Shown: positions 1 to 9,374, numbered from the stretch's first letter. The stretch: DNA of 64,000 nt from Candidatus Kosakonia sp. 282A-S69 (GCF_029433855.1 NZ_JAROAU010000003.1:1-64000); one strand, 5' to 3'. Notes: generated from the sequence alone by a model not told the origin. Made by a program: numbers and translations.

Positions 1-77
1 GAACTCAGAAGTGAAACGCCGTAGCGCCGATGGTAGTGTGGGGTCTCCCCATGCGAGAGTAGGGAACTGCCAGGCAT
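1..77 (+). rRNA. rrf: 5S ribosomal RNA, 3' part
   Basis: The first 77 bases match the 3' two thirds of enterobacterial 5S rRNA, ending in the conserved CTGCCAGGCAT. The 5' part lies outside the window. It is the last gene of an rrn operon, which agrees with the E. coli order in which rrnD lies beside yhdZ. Confidence 0.96.
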
Positions 78-89
78 AAAACAAAGCAG

Positions 90-117
90 AAGGCCTCGTC
101 GAAAGACGGGGCCTTTT
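90..117 (+). terminator. rrn operon terminator
   Basis: A GC-rich hairpin (AGGCCTCGTC, loop GAAA, GACGGGGCCT) followed by TTTT lies 13 bases after the 5S end. It is the usual rrn intrinsic terminator. Confidence 0.92.
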
Positions 118-146
118 GTCATTCTGGATCCCGCTCAACCCGACGA

Positions 147-174
147 TAAAAAAGGCCGCCCACTGGGCAGCCTT
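147..174 (-). terminator. Terminator of the yhdWXYZ operon
   Basis: Read on the minus strand, the hairpin GGCTGCCC-AGT-GGGCGGCC is followed by six T. It lies 20 bases after the yhdZ stop codon and converges with the rrn terminator. Confidence 0.85.
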
Positions 175-193
175 AGCCGAAAGGACGCGGTAA

Positions 194-958
194 TTAGTGA
201 ATAACCTGCGATAAAAACGCACGTGTACGTTCTGATTTCGGCTGCGCAAAGAACTCGTCAGGCGCCGCCTGCTCTACGATCTCGCCGCGATCCATAAAGA
301 TCACCCGATCCGCGACGGTGCGGGCAAACCCCATCTCATGGGTCACGCACAGCATCGTCATACCTGACTGCGCAAGCCCAATCATGGTATCAAGCACCTC
401 CTTCACCATTTCCGGGTCGAGCGCCGAGGTGGGCTCATCAAAAAGCATGATTTTTGGCTTCATACAGAGCGATCGCGCAATCGCTACGCGCTGCTGCTGC
501 CCGCCCGATATCTGCCCAGGGAATTTGTGCGCATGCTCGGCAATACGTACCCGTTCCAGATAGTGCATCGCCAACGCTTCCGCCTCTTTCTTCGGCATCT
601 TGCGCACCCATATTGGCGCCAGCGTACAGTTCTGCAGAACGGTCAGATGGGGAAACAGGTTGAAGTGCTGGAAAACCATGCCCACTTCCTGGCGAATCTT
701 CTCGATATTGCGAATATCTTCATTCAGCTCAATACCGTCGACCACAATACGCCCCTGCTGATGCTCTTCCAGGTGGTTGATACAGCGAATAGTAGTCGAC
801 TTCCCTGATCCTGATGGGCCACAAAGTACGATCCTTTCCCCCTGCTTCACATGCAGATTAATATCTTTCAATACATGGAATTGCCCATACCACTTATTCA
901 CATTTTCGAGCGTGATCATCGCGTCGCCAGATTGCATTGTTGTATTACTCATCATCAT
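194..958 (-). CDS. yhdZ: Amino-acid ABC transporter ATP-binding protein
   Basis: ATPase of a polar/general L-amino-acid uptake system (AapP family), working at the inner face of the cytoplasmic membrane with the YhdX/YhdY permease pair and the YhdW binding protein. The 254-residue protein has all ABC motifs in order: Walker [11 protein letters not shown]-loop in [10 protein letters not shown], signature SGGQQQR, Walker B IMLFDEP with the D-loop SALD, and the switch histidine in VTHE. It is the last gene of the operon, 2 bases after yhdY. Several Met codons lie at the N terminus (MMMSNTTMQ), so the exact start is uncertain by a few residues. Confidence 0.95.
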   Translation of the reverse strand: MMMSNTTMQSGDAMITLENVNKWYGQFHVLKDINLHVKQGERIVLCGPSGSGKSTTIRCINHLEEHQQGRIVVDGIELNEDIRNIEKIRQEVGMVFQHFNLFPHLTVLQNCTLAPIWVRKMPKKEAEALAMHYLERVRIAEHAHKFPGQISGGQQQRVAIARSLCMKPKIMLFDEPTSALDPEMVKEVLDTMIGLAQSGMTMLCVTHEMGFARTVADRVIFMDRGEIVEQAAPDEFFAQPKSERTRAFLSQVIH

Positions 959-960
959 CC

Positions 961-2067
961 TCAGTGCGGTGTACGCCCGGTGTTAAAGCGCTTCTCCAGG
1001 TGCTGGCTATAGCGCGACATGCTGAAACAGAAAACCCAATAGACTAACGCAGCGAAGACATACCCTTCCGTCGACATCCCAAGCCAGGCGGGATCGACCG
1101 TCGCCTGCTGCACGCTGCTAAAGAGATCAAACAGGCCGATGATGATCACAAGGCTGGTATCTTTAAACAGCGCAATAATGGTGTTCACCAGTCCTGGAAT
1201 CACCAGCTTTAACGCCTGCGGCAGGATCACCAGCCCCTGCGTTTTCCAGTAGCCCAGCGCCAGTGACTCAGCCGCTTCGTACTGCCCCTTCGGCAGCGCC
1301 TGTAAACCGCCACGTACCACTTCTGCCACATAGGCAGACTGGAAGAGGATCACCCCAACCAGTGCACGGATCAGCTTATCGATGGAAGTGCCTTCAGACA
1401 TAAATAGCGGCAGCATCACTGACGACATAAACAGCACCGTAATCAAGGGTACGCCACGCCAAAACTCAATAAACATCACCGACAAGATCCGCACCACCGG
1501 CATCGTTGAGCGGCGCCCCAGTGCGAGTAAAATCCCCAGCGGCAGCGCGCCGGCGATGCCGACCGAGGCAATAATCAGCGTTAGCGTCAGCCCGCCCCAC
1601 TGACGTGTCTCAACGCGCTCCAGCCCGAGAAAACCGCCAAACATCAGCCACCATACAACCAGCGGATAGAGCACTGCCCAGCAGGCGATGTAACGCCCGC
1701 GTCGCGGCATCCCTTTCCAGAACATCGGTACGATAGAGAGCAGGCCAACAACCAGCGCCAGGTTGATACGCCAGCGCTGATCGTGTGGATAGAGCCCATA
1801 CATAAACTGACCGAAGCGTTGATGGATAAAAACCCAGCAAGCGCCCGCTCTGGTGCAGTCCGCACGAGTGGAGCCGACCCAGTTCGCCTGGAACAGCGTC
1901 CACTGCAGCAGCGGCGGGATAAGCTCCCACATCATCCACAGACAAAAGAGCGTCAGCAGCGAGTTTGACCAGCTTGAAAAGAGATTTTTACGTACCCACA
2001 GCAGCATGCCGTTATTGCCAGCTGGCAGTGGGCGCGTGGAGGGCGACACAATAGCTTTTGTCATCAT
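961..2067 (-). CDS. yhdY: Amino-acid ABC transporter permease (AapM-like)
   Basis: Inner-membrane permease, 368 residues, the second of two membrane subunits of the transporter. Hydrophobic segments run along the protein, with a long extracytoplasmic stretch between the first segments. The C-terminal BPD_transp_1 domain carries the EAA loop ([20 protein letters not shown]) that docks on the ATPase. It lies 6 bases after yhdX and 2 bases before yhdZ, so it is probably cotranscribed and translationally coupled. Confidence 0.93.
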   Translation of the reverse strand: MMTKAIVSPSTRPLPAGNNGMLLWVRKNLFSSWSNSLLTLFCLWMMWELIPPLLQWTLFQANWVGSTRADCTRAGACWVFIHQRFGQFMYGLYPHDQRWRINLALVVGLLSIVPMFWKGMPRRGRYIACWAVLYPLVVWWLMFGGFLGLERVETRQWGGLTLTLIIASVGIAGALPLGILLALGRRSTMPVVRILSVMFIEFWRGVPLITVLFMSSVMLPLFMSEGTSIDKLIRALVGVILFQSAYVAEVVRGGLQALPKGQYEAAESLALGYWKTQGLVILPQALKLVIPGLVNTIIALFKDTSLVIIIGLFDLFSSVQQATVDPAWLGMSTEGYVFAALVYWVFCFSMSRYSQHLEKRFNTGRTPH

Positions 2068-2073
2068 GGATCC

Positions 2074-3255
2074 TCAGCGCTCAATCAGGGCAATTCGGCG
2101 ATTATAGATATTCATCAGCAGCGAAATGGACAGGCTGATAAGCAGATAGACCGACATCGTAATGGCGATGGTTTCAATCGCCTGGCCGGTCTGATTCAGC
2201 ACCGTACCGGCAAACAGCGACACCATATCGGGGTAGCCGATCGCCGCCGCCAGCGAGGAGTTCTTAGCAATATTGAGATACTGGCTGGTCAGCGGTGGAA
2301 TGATCACCCGCAGCGCCTGGGGAATAATCACCTGCCGCAACGTGACCGGATGAGGCAGCCCAAGCGAGCGTGCCGCCTCATGCTGCCCGTGCGGCACAGA
2401 CTGGATCCCGGCGCGAATAATCTCAGCGATAAAGGCGGAGGTATAAACCGAAAGCGCGATGGTCAGCGCCGCCAGCTCCGGGATCAGCACCATACCGCCG
2501 CGGAAGTTAAAACCGCGCAGCTGTGGTACTTCCCAATGCAGCGCTGCCCCGAACAGGGCATGCGCTATCAGCGGCAGGACGATAATCAGCCCCAGCGCAG
2601 TCGGCCAGGTTCGCCGCAGCTGGCCGGTTTTGATCTGATGCGCTTTGTTAAAGCGGAACAGGCCAACGGTGATCGCCGCCGCTAATGTCAGCGCGCCGAT
2701 AAAGGCAAACATCCCTTCGCCCATTTGTGGTGAGGGGATATAGAGGCCACGGTTGCTCAGAAAGACCAGCTCCATGGCATTTACCGCCTGACGCGGACCG
2801 GGCAGGTTGCGCAGCACTGCAAAGTACCAGAAGAAGATCTGCAATAGCGGCGGGATATTGCGGAAGGTCTCGATATAGATCGTCGACAGCTTTCGCAGTA
2901 GCCAGTTTTCAGAGAGCCTTGCAAGGCCAAGGAAAAAGCCCAGCAGTGAGGCGAAAACAATACAGAGCGCTGAGACCAGCAGGGTATTCAGTAAACCAAC
3001 CAGGAACACCCGTCCGTAGGTATCGCCCTGTTCATAATCAATCAGGTGCTGAACAATGCCAAAACCGGCCGCGCGGTCGAGGAAGGCGAAGCCGGAGGTA
3101 ATTCCCCGGTTGTTGAGGTTAGTCACCGCGTTATGGAGCAAATAGAGGGCAACAACAACCACGGCGATAATTGCCAGGATTTGAAACAGCCAGGCGCGAA
3201 CCGCAGGGTTTGAAAGGGAGAGCGCGCCTTTCACGGTTGGGCGGCGATGGGGCAT
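2074..3255 (-). CDS. yhdX: Amino-acid ABC transporter permease (AapQ-like)
   Basis: First membrane subunit of the transporter. I chose the Met codon at 3255 (MPHRRPTVKG), giving 393 residues as in E. coli YhdX and a GAGG ribosome-binding site; an in-frame upstream Met adds seven residues without family support. The EAA loop EAARSLGLPHPVTLRQVIIP is visible near the C terminus. The gene follows yhdW after a gap of 73 bases that holds no clear terminator. Confidence 0.93.
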   Translation of the reverse strand: MPHRRPTVKGALSLSNPAVRAWLFQILAIIAVVVVALYLLHNAVTNLNNRGITSGFAFLDRAAGFGIVQHLIDYEQGDTYGRVFLVGLLNTLLVSALCIVFASLLGFFLGLARLSENWLLRKLSTIYIETFRNIPPLLQIFFWYFAVLRNLPGPRQAVNAMELVFLSNRGLYIPSPQMGEGMFAFIGALTLAAAITVGLFRFNKAHQIKTGQLRRTWPTALGLIIVLPLIAHALFGAALHWEVPQLRGFNFRGGMVLIPELAALTIALSVYTSAFIAEIIRAGIQSVPHGQHEAARSLGLPHPVTLRQVIIPQALRVIIPPLTSQYLNIAKNSSLAAAIGYPDMVSLFAGTVLNQTGQAIETIAITMSVYLLISLSISLLMNIYNRRIALIER

Positions 3256-3328
3256 AGAGAAAACCTCAGTAACCATAATTCTGGGCTGGGCGTCACCACT
3301 GGGCGACGCCCGTTACGGCAGCGGCGAA

Positions 3329-4354
3329 TTAACGCACCGGCGGAGCGTACTGAATCCCGCCGTTGTTCCAGAGGTTGTTCTGGCCTCGTTTGATTTTCAG
3401 TGGGCTTTCAGAACCGACGTTACGTTCGAAGACTTCGGAGTAGTTACCGACCTTCTTAATAATGTTGTAAGCCCACTTGTTATCGAGTTTAAGATCTTTG
3501 CCGAAGTCACCCTCTTTCCCGAGCAGGTGCGCCATATCCGGCGTAGCAGGGTTTGCCACTTTCTCATCGACGTTCTTCGAGGTAATGCCCATCTCTTCAG
3601 CATTCAGCATGGCGAAGAGCGTCCAGCGCACGATGGCGAACCAGTCATCGTCACCGCGGCGCACCACCGGGCCTAGCGGCTCTTTCGAAATCACTTCCGG
3701 CAAGACGAGCCACTCTGCCGGGTTGCTCAGCTTAATACGCAGCGCATAGAGTTGAGACTGATCGGAAGCCAGCGTATCGCAGCGGCCGGACTCCAGCGCC
3801 TTCGCCGACTCATCAGAGCGATCAAACGTCACCGGGGTGTAACTCATTTTGTTGGATTTGAAGTAATCCGCCACATTCAGCTCGGTATCGGTACCGGCCT
3901 GAATACAAACGGTTGCGCCATCAAGCTCTTTAGCGCTTTTCAGGCCCGCTTTGTTATGGGTCAGGAAGCCAATGCCGTCATAGTAGGTCACGCCGGTAAA
4001 GGAGAGACCCATCCCACCATCACGCGAGGAGGTCCAGGTGGTATTGCGCGAAAGCATATCCACTTCACCGGATTGCAGCGCGGTAAAACGCTCTTTCGCC
4101 GTCAGCGGGGTATATTTCACTTTGCTGTCATCGCCGAAAAGGGCAGCGGCAACGCCACGGCAGATATCCACGTCGATACCGCTGAATTTTCCGTTTGCAT
4201 CTGCATAAGAGAAACCAGGCAAACCATCACTGATCCCGCACTGAACAAACCCTTTCTTTTTAACAGCATCAAGTGTCGTACCTGCATGCGCCTGACTGGC
4301 GACAGCAAACAGCGCGCCGGCAGCGGCCAGGCTGGCGATCATCATCTTTTTCAT
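3329..4354 (-). CDS. yhdW: Periplasmic amino-acid binding protein (AapJ-like)
   Basis: Substrate-binding protein of the transporter, SBP_bac_3 family, 341 residues. The start at 4354 is set by the signal peptide MKKMMIASLAAAGALFAVASQAHA, cleaved after AHA; an upstream extension of 75 codons in the same frame lies in the promoter region and is not coding. The mature protein has the family stretch around CGISDGLPGFSYADANGKFSGIDVDICR. In E. coli K-12 this gene is broken, whereas here it is intact, so the whole transporter should work. It is the first gene of the operon. Confidence 0.94.
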   Translation of the reverse strand: MKKMMIASLAAAGALFAVASQAHAGTTLDAVKKKGFVQCGISDGLPGFSYADANGKFSGIDVDICRGVAAALFGDDSKVKYTPLTAKERFTALQSGEVDMLSRNTTWTSSRDGGMGLSFTGVTYYDGIGFLTHNKAGLKSAKELDGATVCIQAGTDTELNVADYFKSNKMSYTPVTFDRSDESAKALESGRCDTLASDQSQLYALRIKLSNPAEWLVLPEVISKEPLGPVVRRGDDDWFAIVRWTLFAMLNAEEMGITSKNVDEKVANPATPDMAHLLGKEGDFGKDLKLDNKWAYNIIKKVGNYSEVFERNVGSESPLKIKRGQNNLWNNGGIQYAPPVR

Positions 4355-4442
4355 AATGCATCCTGTGTGGCGAAAATTATCGTTATATGAGGCGTCCGGG
4401 TAACGCCTGAACCTGTCTGTGGCGAAGGCCGCAGTGGATAAA

Positions 4443-4457
4443 GCAAAGGTGATGCCA
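4443..4457 (-). promoter_or_regulatory. Sigma-54 promoter of yhdWXYZ
   Basis: On the minus strand the sequence TGGCATCACCTTTGC fits the sigma-54 -24/-12 pattern, with GG and GC separated by exactly 10 bases. It lies about 90 bases upstream of the yhdW start. In E. coli yhdWXYZ is known as a nitrogen-regulated operon, which fits. Confidence 0.75.
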
Positions 4458-4531
4458 GGTTGATTTATGCAGGGTATTAAAGGAATCAAACAGGTTTCAG
4501 GAAGAGTGTAGACAGGAAAGTGAAGAAGCAA

Positions 4532-4548
4532 TGCCCCGGGCTGGTGCA
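4532..4548 (-). promoter_or_regulatory. NtrC binding site upstream of yhdW
   Basis: TGCCCC-GGGCT-GGTGCA matches the NtrC consensus TGCACC-N5-GGTGCA at 11 of 12 arm positions. It lies about 90 bases upstream of the sigma-54 promoter, a usual enhancer distance. A looser dyad (CTCC-N7-GGAG, near 4563-4577) lies just beyond and could be a weak second site. Confidence 0.65.
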
Positions 4549-4796
4549 AAAATAGAACGCACTCCACAAAATGGAGCAAAACAGCGCCGTTAATACGCTA
4601 TTTCTGCCAGACAAGTTTCGCAGGTGAATATAAGCATCAAATAGGATGAGGTTGATTTGTTAATGTAATCACGTAATAGAAACCATGGGGTCGAAATGAG
4701 GTGATGAAATATAAAAAAACGATGCTTATTGCATAAATCAATGCACGTTTACGATAGCAAAAGCGACGAAATGAAAAATTGCTGCACCGTAATAAA

Positions 4797-4820
4797 GCAA
4801 AAGCGCGGAAAACCGCGCTT
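4797..4820 (-). terminator. Terminator of yhdV
   Basis: On the minus strand AAGCGCGG-TTTT-CCGCGCTTTTGC forms an 8-bp stem with a short T-run right after the yhdV stop codon. The rest of 4355-4796 holds the yhdW promoter region and AT-rich sequence in which I see no gene. Confidence 0.75.
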
Positions 4821-4827
4821 AAGAGGA

Positions 4828-5049
4828 CTATTTGGTGAGAGCCACAATACCGAGCGTTAAGCCGGCAAGGGCTGCCGCACCGCCGGCAATCGCGCCTGCT
4901 GTTTCCCAGTTATCCTGGGTGGTGCCTTTCATGCAGGTATTAGTATGCACCAGGCGGCCCTGATCGTCGTAGACCGGTACGCAAGGGGAGTCATGTGCAC
5001 AGCCCGCGAGGAAGGTTGCCAGCAGTGCGACGGAGATCATTTTTTTCAT
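4828..5049 (-). CDS. yhdV: Small outer-membrane-type lipoprotein
   Basis: Predicted lipoprotein of 73 residues. The start at 5049 gives a signal peptide MKKMISVALLATFLAGC with the lipobox LAGC; the Cys would be lipidated. A longer frame upstream has no support. The mature part has two further Cys residues and a Gly/Ala-rich hydrophobic C-terminal segment (AGAIAGGAAALAGLTLGIVAL). Position and sequence match E. coli YhdV, whose function is unknown. The ribosome-binding site is AGGTAA. Confidence 0.88.
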   Translation of the reverse strand: MKKMISVALLATFLAGCAHDSPCVPVYDDQGRLVHTNTCMKGTTQDNWETAGAIAGGAAALAGLTLGIVALTK

Positions 5050-5340
5050 TGTAATTACCTCTATGTAACGGCGACTCCTGATATCAACAGTCGCAATATC
5101 TGGTCTGTATCTATTGCTTGATTTTATCATTCGCTAAAACAGATTCATCGGGGCAATAATGTCCAGATATGTCCTGTGTAAAATTAATGAAGTTAAAAAA
5201 GGAATTTAAGCGAAATCGTGCAGAAATTATGGAGGAGAGATAAATAAAAGTGAGATTCAGAAAAATGGAAGATAAAAACAGCGTTTAAAAACCGCAATCT
5301 ACGTTTAAGAGCATGAGAATAATCTAATTTGTCACTGACG

Positions 5341-5367
5341 TAAAATAAAAGCGTCCGCAGACGCCTT
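5341..5367 (-). terminator. Terminator of the MHYT-GGDEF-EAL gene
   Basis: On the minus strand GGCGTCTGCGGACGC is followed by TTTTATTTT, about 18 bases after the stop codon of the gene at 5385-7472. The preceding stretch 5050-5340 is AT-rich, holds the yhdV promoter region, and contains no gene I can support. Confidence 0.8.
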
Positions 5368-5384
5368 CATTTAATCTTTGAAAC

Positions 5385-7472
5385 TCACACTCCCTTTTCG
5401 ACAGGCGTGAAGTTTTTCCCCTGAGCGGTAATCGTTTCTGCACTGACTGGTTTCCCTAACAGATAACCCTGCAACGTATTACAGCCCAGTTCGGTGAGAA
5501 ATGCCTGCTGCTGCTCCGTCTCGACACCTTCAGCCACCACTTTGAGATTCAGGGTTCTGGCTAGCGCGACGATGGCGGAGACAATTGTGGCATCTTCACC
5601 CTCCTGACCCAGCTCGCGGACAAAGGCGCGATCGATCTTCAGCTCGCATGCCGGCAGACGCTTAAGGTAAAGCAAGCTTGAGTAACCGGTACCGAAATCA
5701 TCAATTGATGCTTTTACGCCCGCGTCGCTCAGTTCGGTCAATACCCGCACGCTCTCGTCGGGGTTACTCATTGCCGTCGTTTCAGTGACCTCAAGGATCA
5801 GTTTCTCAGGTGGAACATTATGCTTGCTTAGCGCGCCCAGAATCGTTTCTACCAGCGCGCTGTGCTCGAACTGTAGCGTCGAGAGGTTAACGGCTATCGA
5901 CCACTCCGTGTGCCCCTGCTGACGCCACTCGCTGAGCTGGCGGCAAGCCTCATCGATTACCCAGTCACCGAGCGGAACAATCAGGCCGGTTTTCTCCGCC
6001 AGCGGCAAAAAGAGATCCGGGCTTAACACACCCTGATGGGGATGATGCCAGCGCAACAGCGCTTCAAAACCGACAACCGGACCGGAAGGGGCCTGAAATT
6101 TAGGTTGGTAAACGAGGCGGAACTCATGACGCTCCAGCGCCATCCACAAATCATTAAGCAGCTGCAGCTGGGTTTGCGCCAGCCGGTTCATTGAGGGCTG
6201 AAAGAAGTGATACCCGTTACGACCCATATGTTTGGTGTGATACATCGCCGCATCGGCATTGAACATCAACTCGCGCTCATTTTTGCCATCGTCAGGGTAG
6301 AGAGCGATACCGATACTCAGTGTCACCATCACATCATAAGGATCGATAGTAAAAGGACGATCGACTGCGCGGATAAGCGAGCTGGCGATCGTTGCGGCAT
6401 CGTCCGGCGCGGCAATCTCCGCCAGCAGCACGAATTCATCACCCCCAATGCGCGCCAGCGTATATTGCCCCTGTAGCTGCTGAGTGAGCCGCTCGGTCAC
6501 CGCTATCAGTAACTTATCGCCGATATCATGGCCCCATGCGTCGTTGACTGTTTTAAAGCCATCGAGATCCATAAACATCAGCGCAAACATGCGCCCTTCA
6601 CGGCAGGCTTTATTGATCGCCTGCTCAATGCGATCTTCCAGCAGGACGCGGTTGGGCAGGCGCGTTAACGTGTCGTGCAGCGCCAGCCTCGCCAGCTCGC
6701 GGTTTGCAGCCGCAAGCGATGTGGCAAGCAGCGAGGTCCGTGCCTGTAAACGGGCATCAAACATCGACACCAGCAAGGTAATGCCGAGCACGGAAAAGGC
6801 CATCATGCTGACCAGCACGGCGAGCCAGTTGTTATTGAAACCGTGATGCGCCATGGCAATGTGATGGTGCTGGAAGGGGATCTGCGCCGCCATCATTCCG
6901 GTGTAGTGCATGCCGGTGATAGCCAGCCCCATTAAGATGGCCGCGCCAAAGCGCATAAGCGCAACCTGTGCTGCTTCGTGGCGCAGGCGGAAGGTGAGCC
7001 ATAACGCCGCAAACGAGGCCGCGAGGGCAATGAGTATAGAGAGCGCAATCCACCCTTTATGCCAGACAATCGCCGGCGAGACCTGCAGCGCCGCCATACC
7101 GGTGTAATGCATCGCGGCAATGCCGAGACCCATCACAACAGAGCCGGGGATAAGCCGACGCAGGTGGAGTTTTGGCGAGCTCACCAGCCACAGCGCAAAC
7201 AGCGAAGAGCCAATCGCGATCGCCATCGATAAGCCGGTGAGAACGGGCTCGTAGCGCATGTTCATCGACATATTCATCGCCAGCATGCCGATAAAGTGCA
7301 TGGCCCAGATGCCGATCCCCATCGCCACGCCGCCGCCGCTCAGCCACACCCAGGATGCGGTTCCGGTGCTGGTGGAGACGCGTCCAGCCATATTCAGGGC
7401 GGTATAAGAGGCCAAAATGGCTACAACAAACGAAACAACAACAAGGATATAGTCGTATTGGCTAACCAGCAT
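5385..7472 (-). CDS. MHYT-GGDEF-EAL cyclic-di-GMP signalling protein
   Basis: Membrane protein of 695 residues expected to make and/or degrade cyclic-di-GMP. The N-terminal 250 residues form an MHYT sensor: seven hydrophobic segments with the repeated motifs MHFIGM (59), MHYTGM (121) and MHYTGM (188), which in this family are proposed to bind copper or haem and sense oxygen, CO or NO. A GGDEF domain follows with intact GGDEF at 343-347, then an EAL domain with EAL at 470-472, DDFGTGYSSL, KIDRAFV and EGVE all present. No RxxD inhibitory site precedes GGDEF, so product feedback at the I-site is unlikely. Both activities look possible. It lies where E. coli carries acrEF-acrS. Confidence 0.9.
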   Translation of the reverse strand: MLVSQYDYILVVVSFVVAILASYTALNMAGRVSTSTGTASWVWLSGGGVAMGIGIWAMHFIGMLAMNMSMNMRYEPVLTGLSMAIAIGSSLFALWLVSSPKLHLRRLIPGSVVMGLGIAAMHYTGMAALQVSPAIVWHKGWIALSILIALAASFAALWLTFRLRHEAAQVALMRFGAAILMGLAITGMHYTGMMAAQIPFQHHHIAMAHHGFNNNWLAVLVSMMAFSVLGITLLVSMFDARLQARTSLLATSLAAANRELARLALHDTLTRLPNRVLLEDRIEQAINKACREGRMFALMFMDLDGFKTVNDAWGHDIGDKLLIAVTERLTQQLQGQYTLARIGGDEFVLLAEIAAPDDAATIASSLIRAVDRPFTIDPYDVMVTLSIGIALYPDDGKNERELMFNADAAMYHTKHMGRNGYHFFQPSMNRLAQTQLQLLNDLWMALERHEFRLVYQPKFQAPSGPVVGFEALLRWHHPHQGVLSPDLFLPLAEKTGLIVPLGDWVIDEACRQLSEWRQQGHTEWSIAVNLSTLQFEHSALVETILGALSKHNVPPEKLILEVTETTAMSNPDESVRVLTELSDAGVKASIDDFGTGYSSLLYLKRLPACELKIDRAFVRELGQEGEDATIVSAIVALARTLNLKVVAEGVETEQQQAFLTELGCNTLQGYLLGKPVSAETITAQGKNFTPVEKGV

Positions 7473-7637
7473 GATGTCATCAACTCACTCACTAAGGGCG
7501 ATACGTATTGCTACGGGCGTAGAGGCGAAAAGGGCTGAGACATTATCACTGTCTGGGAAGGACTCAAATCGATTTAAATCCCTGCGCTAATCAGGGCGAT
7601 CGCTGCATTTTTTCGAAATATCGCAACAAGCAATCAC

Positions 7638-7799
7638 TTAGAGAGAATCGCAGTTAACCAGTTTGAGTGGATTGACGGAATTCATATTGCGGCATTTATT
7701 AATGTCAGTAGTCAGATACTCGATCCACTGCATGATTAAGCCATCCAGCGCAAAGATCGAGAGAGCGAAAACCAGCAGCCACCCATATTTGCGAATCAT
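7638..7799 (-). CDS. yhdU: Small membrane protein YhdU (DUF2556)
   Basis: A 53-residue protein that starts at 7799 (MIRKYGWLLVFALSIFALDG) and ends at 7638. It has one N-terminal membrane segment (residues 6-25) and a polar C-terminal tail containing CRNMNSVNPLKLVNCDSL. Sequence and position next to fis match YhdU of E. coli; function is unknown. The ribosome-binding site is GGGAGAGATGGA. Confidence 0.8.
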   Translation of the reverse strand: MIRKYGWLLVFALSIFALDGLIMQWIEYLTTDINKCRNMNSVNPLKLVNCDSL

Positions 7800-7900
7800 T
7801 CCATCTCTCCCTTTCTTGCAACCATTTGCGGAAAATATACACGATTTTGCACTGAGGTAATGCCGATGAAAGCGCTCTTTTTAGCGTCATTTCAGGCAAT

Positions 7901-7938
7901 AAAAAAGGCGCTTACCCATGCCGGTCAGCGCCTTTTTA
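7901..7938 (-). terminator. Native fis terminator, separated from fis by the element
   Basis: On the minus strand an AAAAAGGCGCT...AGCGCC hairpin with T6 lies beside the left att repeat. Before integration this would have followed fis directly; it is now 16 kb away. A diverged copy stands next to fis at 24029-24062. Confidence 0.8.
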
Positions 7939-7958
7939 TCAACACCACTCACTGACGA

Positions 7959-7978
7959 ATCAGTTCATGCCGTATTTT
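7959..7978. repeat. attL core of the integrated element
   Basis: The 20-bp sequence ATCAGTTCATGCCGTATTTT is repeated exactly at 24087-24106, where it is the last codons and stop of fis. It marks the left junction; the tyrosine integrase gene starts 172 bases inside it. Confidence 0.93.
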
Positions 7979-8105
7979 CAAAACCTACGTTTTACATGGT
8001 TCGTACTGGTTTAGTAGTGCTTACCCATCTTTATGATATGAAAGTAAAAATTATCTTTTTCTGCTCGCCTTTGTTCATTGTTGTTCATGAGGTAACATTG
8101 AGATG

Positions 8106-8127
8106 TGTAGTCAGTGGTGTAGTCAGT
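8106..8127 (+). repeat. Left integrase arm-type sites
   Basis: TGTAGTCAGT occurs twice (8106-8115 and 8118-8127) with 12-bp periodicity. The same pair, with the same spacing and orientation, is found at 24000-24021 inside the right end. This is the expected look of arm-type integrase sites. The second copy ends 24 bases before the integrase start codon, so binding could also repress int. Confidence 0.7.
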
Positions 8128-8150
8128 CCTGCGAATGAACTGAGGTTTTT

Positions 8151-9374
8151 ATGGCTGGTGGTACGAATAAATTAAGCGATACATCGCTGCGTAAGATGGT
8201 CGGAAGGGAGAGTCCCGGCGACAACTTTTACGCTGATGGAGACGGCCTGAGCGTGAAAGTGTCGAAGGTTGGCATCATGACCTGGTATTACACGTACCGT
8301 ATCGGCGGTCGAACTACAGCGCCGCAGCGTATGAAGCTGGGTAATTACCCAGATCTGTCTCTAAAAGCAGCACGTGAAAAGCGGGAGCAGTGCCGCACAT
8401 GGCTGGCCGAGGGTAAAAATCCGAAGCACCATCTCAACATCACCACTCAGGAAGCTTTAAAGCCGGTCACGGTAAAAGAAGCACTTGATTACTGGATCCG
8501 TGAGTATGCTTCCCGGCGGCGTGCGAACGTTAGTAAGCACGTTGAGCAACTCAATAAGCACATCTTTCCTTATATAGGCGATTACCCGCTTTCCATGTGC
8601 GAAACCCGGCACTGGCTGGAATGTTTTTCCCGCATCAGCAAAGATGCACCGGTTGCCGCCGGCTACCTCTTGCAGATGTGCAAACAGGCGTTGAAATTCT
8701 GCCGTGTTCACCGCTACGCATCGAGCAATGCGCTAAGCGATCTGACCATTGATGATGTGGGTAAAAAGCAGGAGAAGCGCGACAGGGAGCATACCCGGCA
8801 GGAGCTTGCCGATATCTGGCGCGAGAGTACCGCCCTGAAATTCAAACCTTACTATGCCTCGCTGCTGCGCCTGCTGGTAGTGTTCGGCTGCCGCACCCAG
8901 GAACTTAGGTTATCAGCAATTAAGGAGTGGGATCTGCATGACTGGATCTGGACGGTTCCTAAAGAGCACAGCAAGGGCGGCGAGAAAATATTGCGACCGA
9001 TACCAGGCGCCATGAGGCCATATATCACTTCTCTGATAGAGCAAAACCGGGATAGCGGCCTGCTGCTGGGCGAAATGAAGAAACCGGAAGCTGTCAGCCA
9101 GTGGGGGCGGGGTATCTATAAACGTCTTGGCCACGCCGAACCCTGGACGCTTCACGACCTGCGCCGGACTTTTGCCACCACGCTTAACAATATGGGGATT
9201 GCTCCACATGTAGTTGAGCAGCTGCTGGGGCATACGCTCGGCGGTGTCATGGCCGTATACAACCGTAGTCAGTATCTGCCGGAGAAGCTGGATGCGCTGA
9301 ATAAATGGATGGATCGCTTAAATCTACTTTCTGAAAATCCAGATAATGTTGTTTTGATGAGGATAATTAAATGA
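8151..9374 (+). CDS. int: P4-type tyrosine integrase
   Basis: Site-specific recombinase of 407 residues that should insert and excise the element at the fis 3' end. The N-terminal 95 residues are the arm-binding DUF4102-like domain (NFYADGDGLSVKV, WYYTYRIGGR). The catalytic domain has all expected residues: R248 in FGCRTQELR, K275 in KEHSKGG, H335 and R338 in HDLRRT, H361 in LLGHT, and the nucleophile Y370 in VYNRS. It starts with ATG at 8151 after TGAGG. Its stop overlaps the start of the next gene (ATGA), so the two are probably cotranslated. Confidence 0.96.
   Translation: MAGGTNKLSDTSLRKMVGRESPGDNFYADGDGLSVKVSKVGIMTWYYTYRIGGRTTAPQRMKLGNYPDLSLKAAREKREQCRTWLAEGKNPKHHLNITTQEALKPVTVKEALDYWIREYASRRRANVSKHVEQLNKHIFPYIGDYPLSMCETRHWLECFSRISKDAPVAAGYLLQMCKQALKFCRVHRYASSNALSDLTIDDVGKKQEKRDREHTRQELADIWRESTALKFKPYYASLLRLLVVFGCRTQELRLSAIKEWDLHDWIWTVPKEHSKGGEKILRPIPGAMRPYITSLIEQNRDSGLLLGEMKKPEAVSQWGRGIYKRLGHAEPWTLHDLRRTFATTLNNMGIAPHVVEQLLGHTLGGVMAVYNRSQYLPEKLDALNKWMDRLNLLSENPDNVVLMRIIK

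Noticed and set aside
4563-4577. Second NtrC-like dyad (CTCC-N7-GGAG)
   Set aside because: Spacer is two bases longer than the consensus; kept only as a weak possibility.
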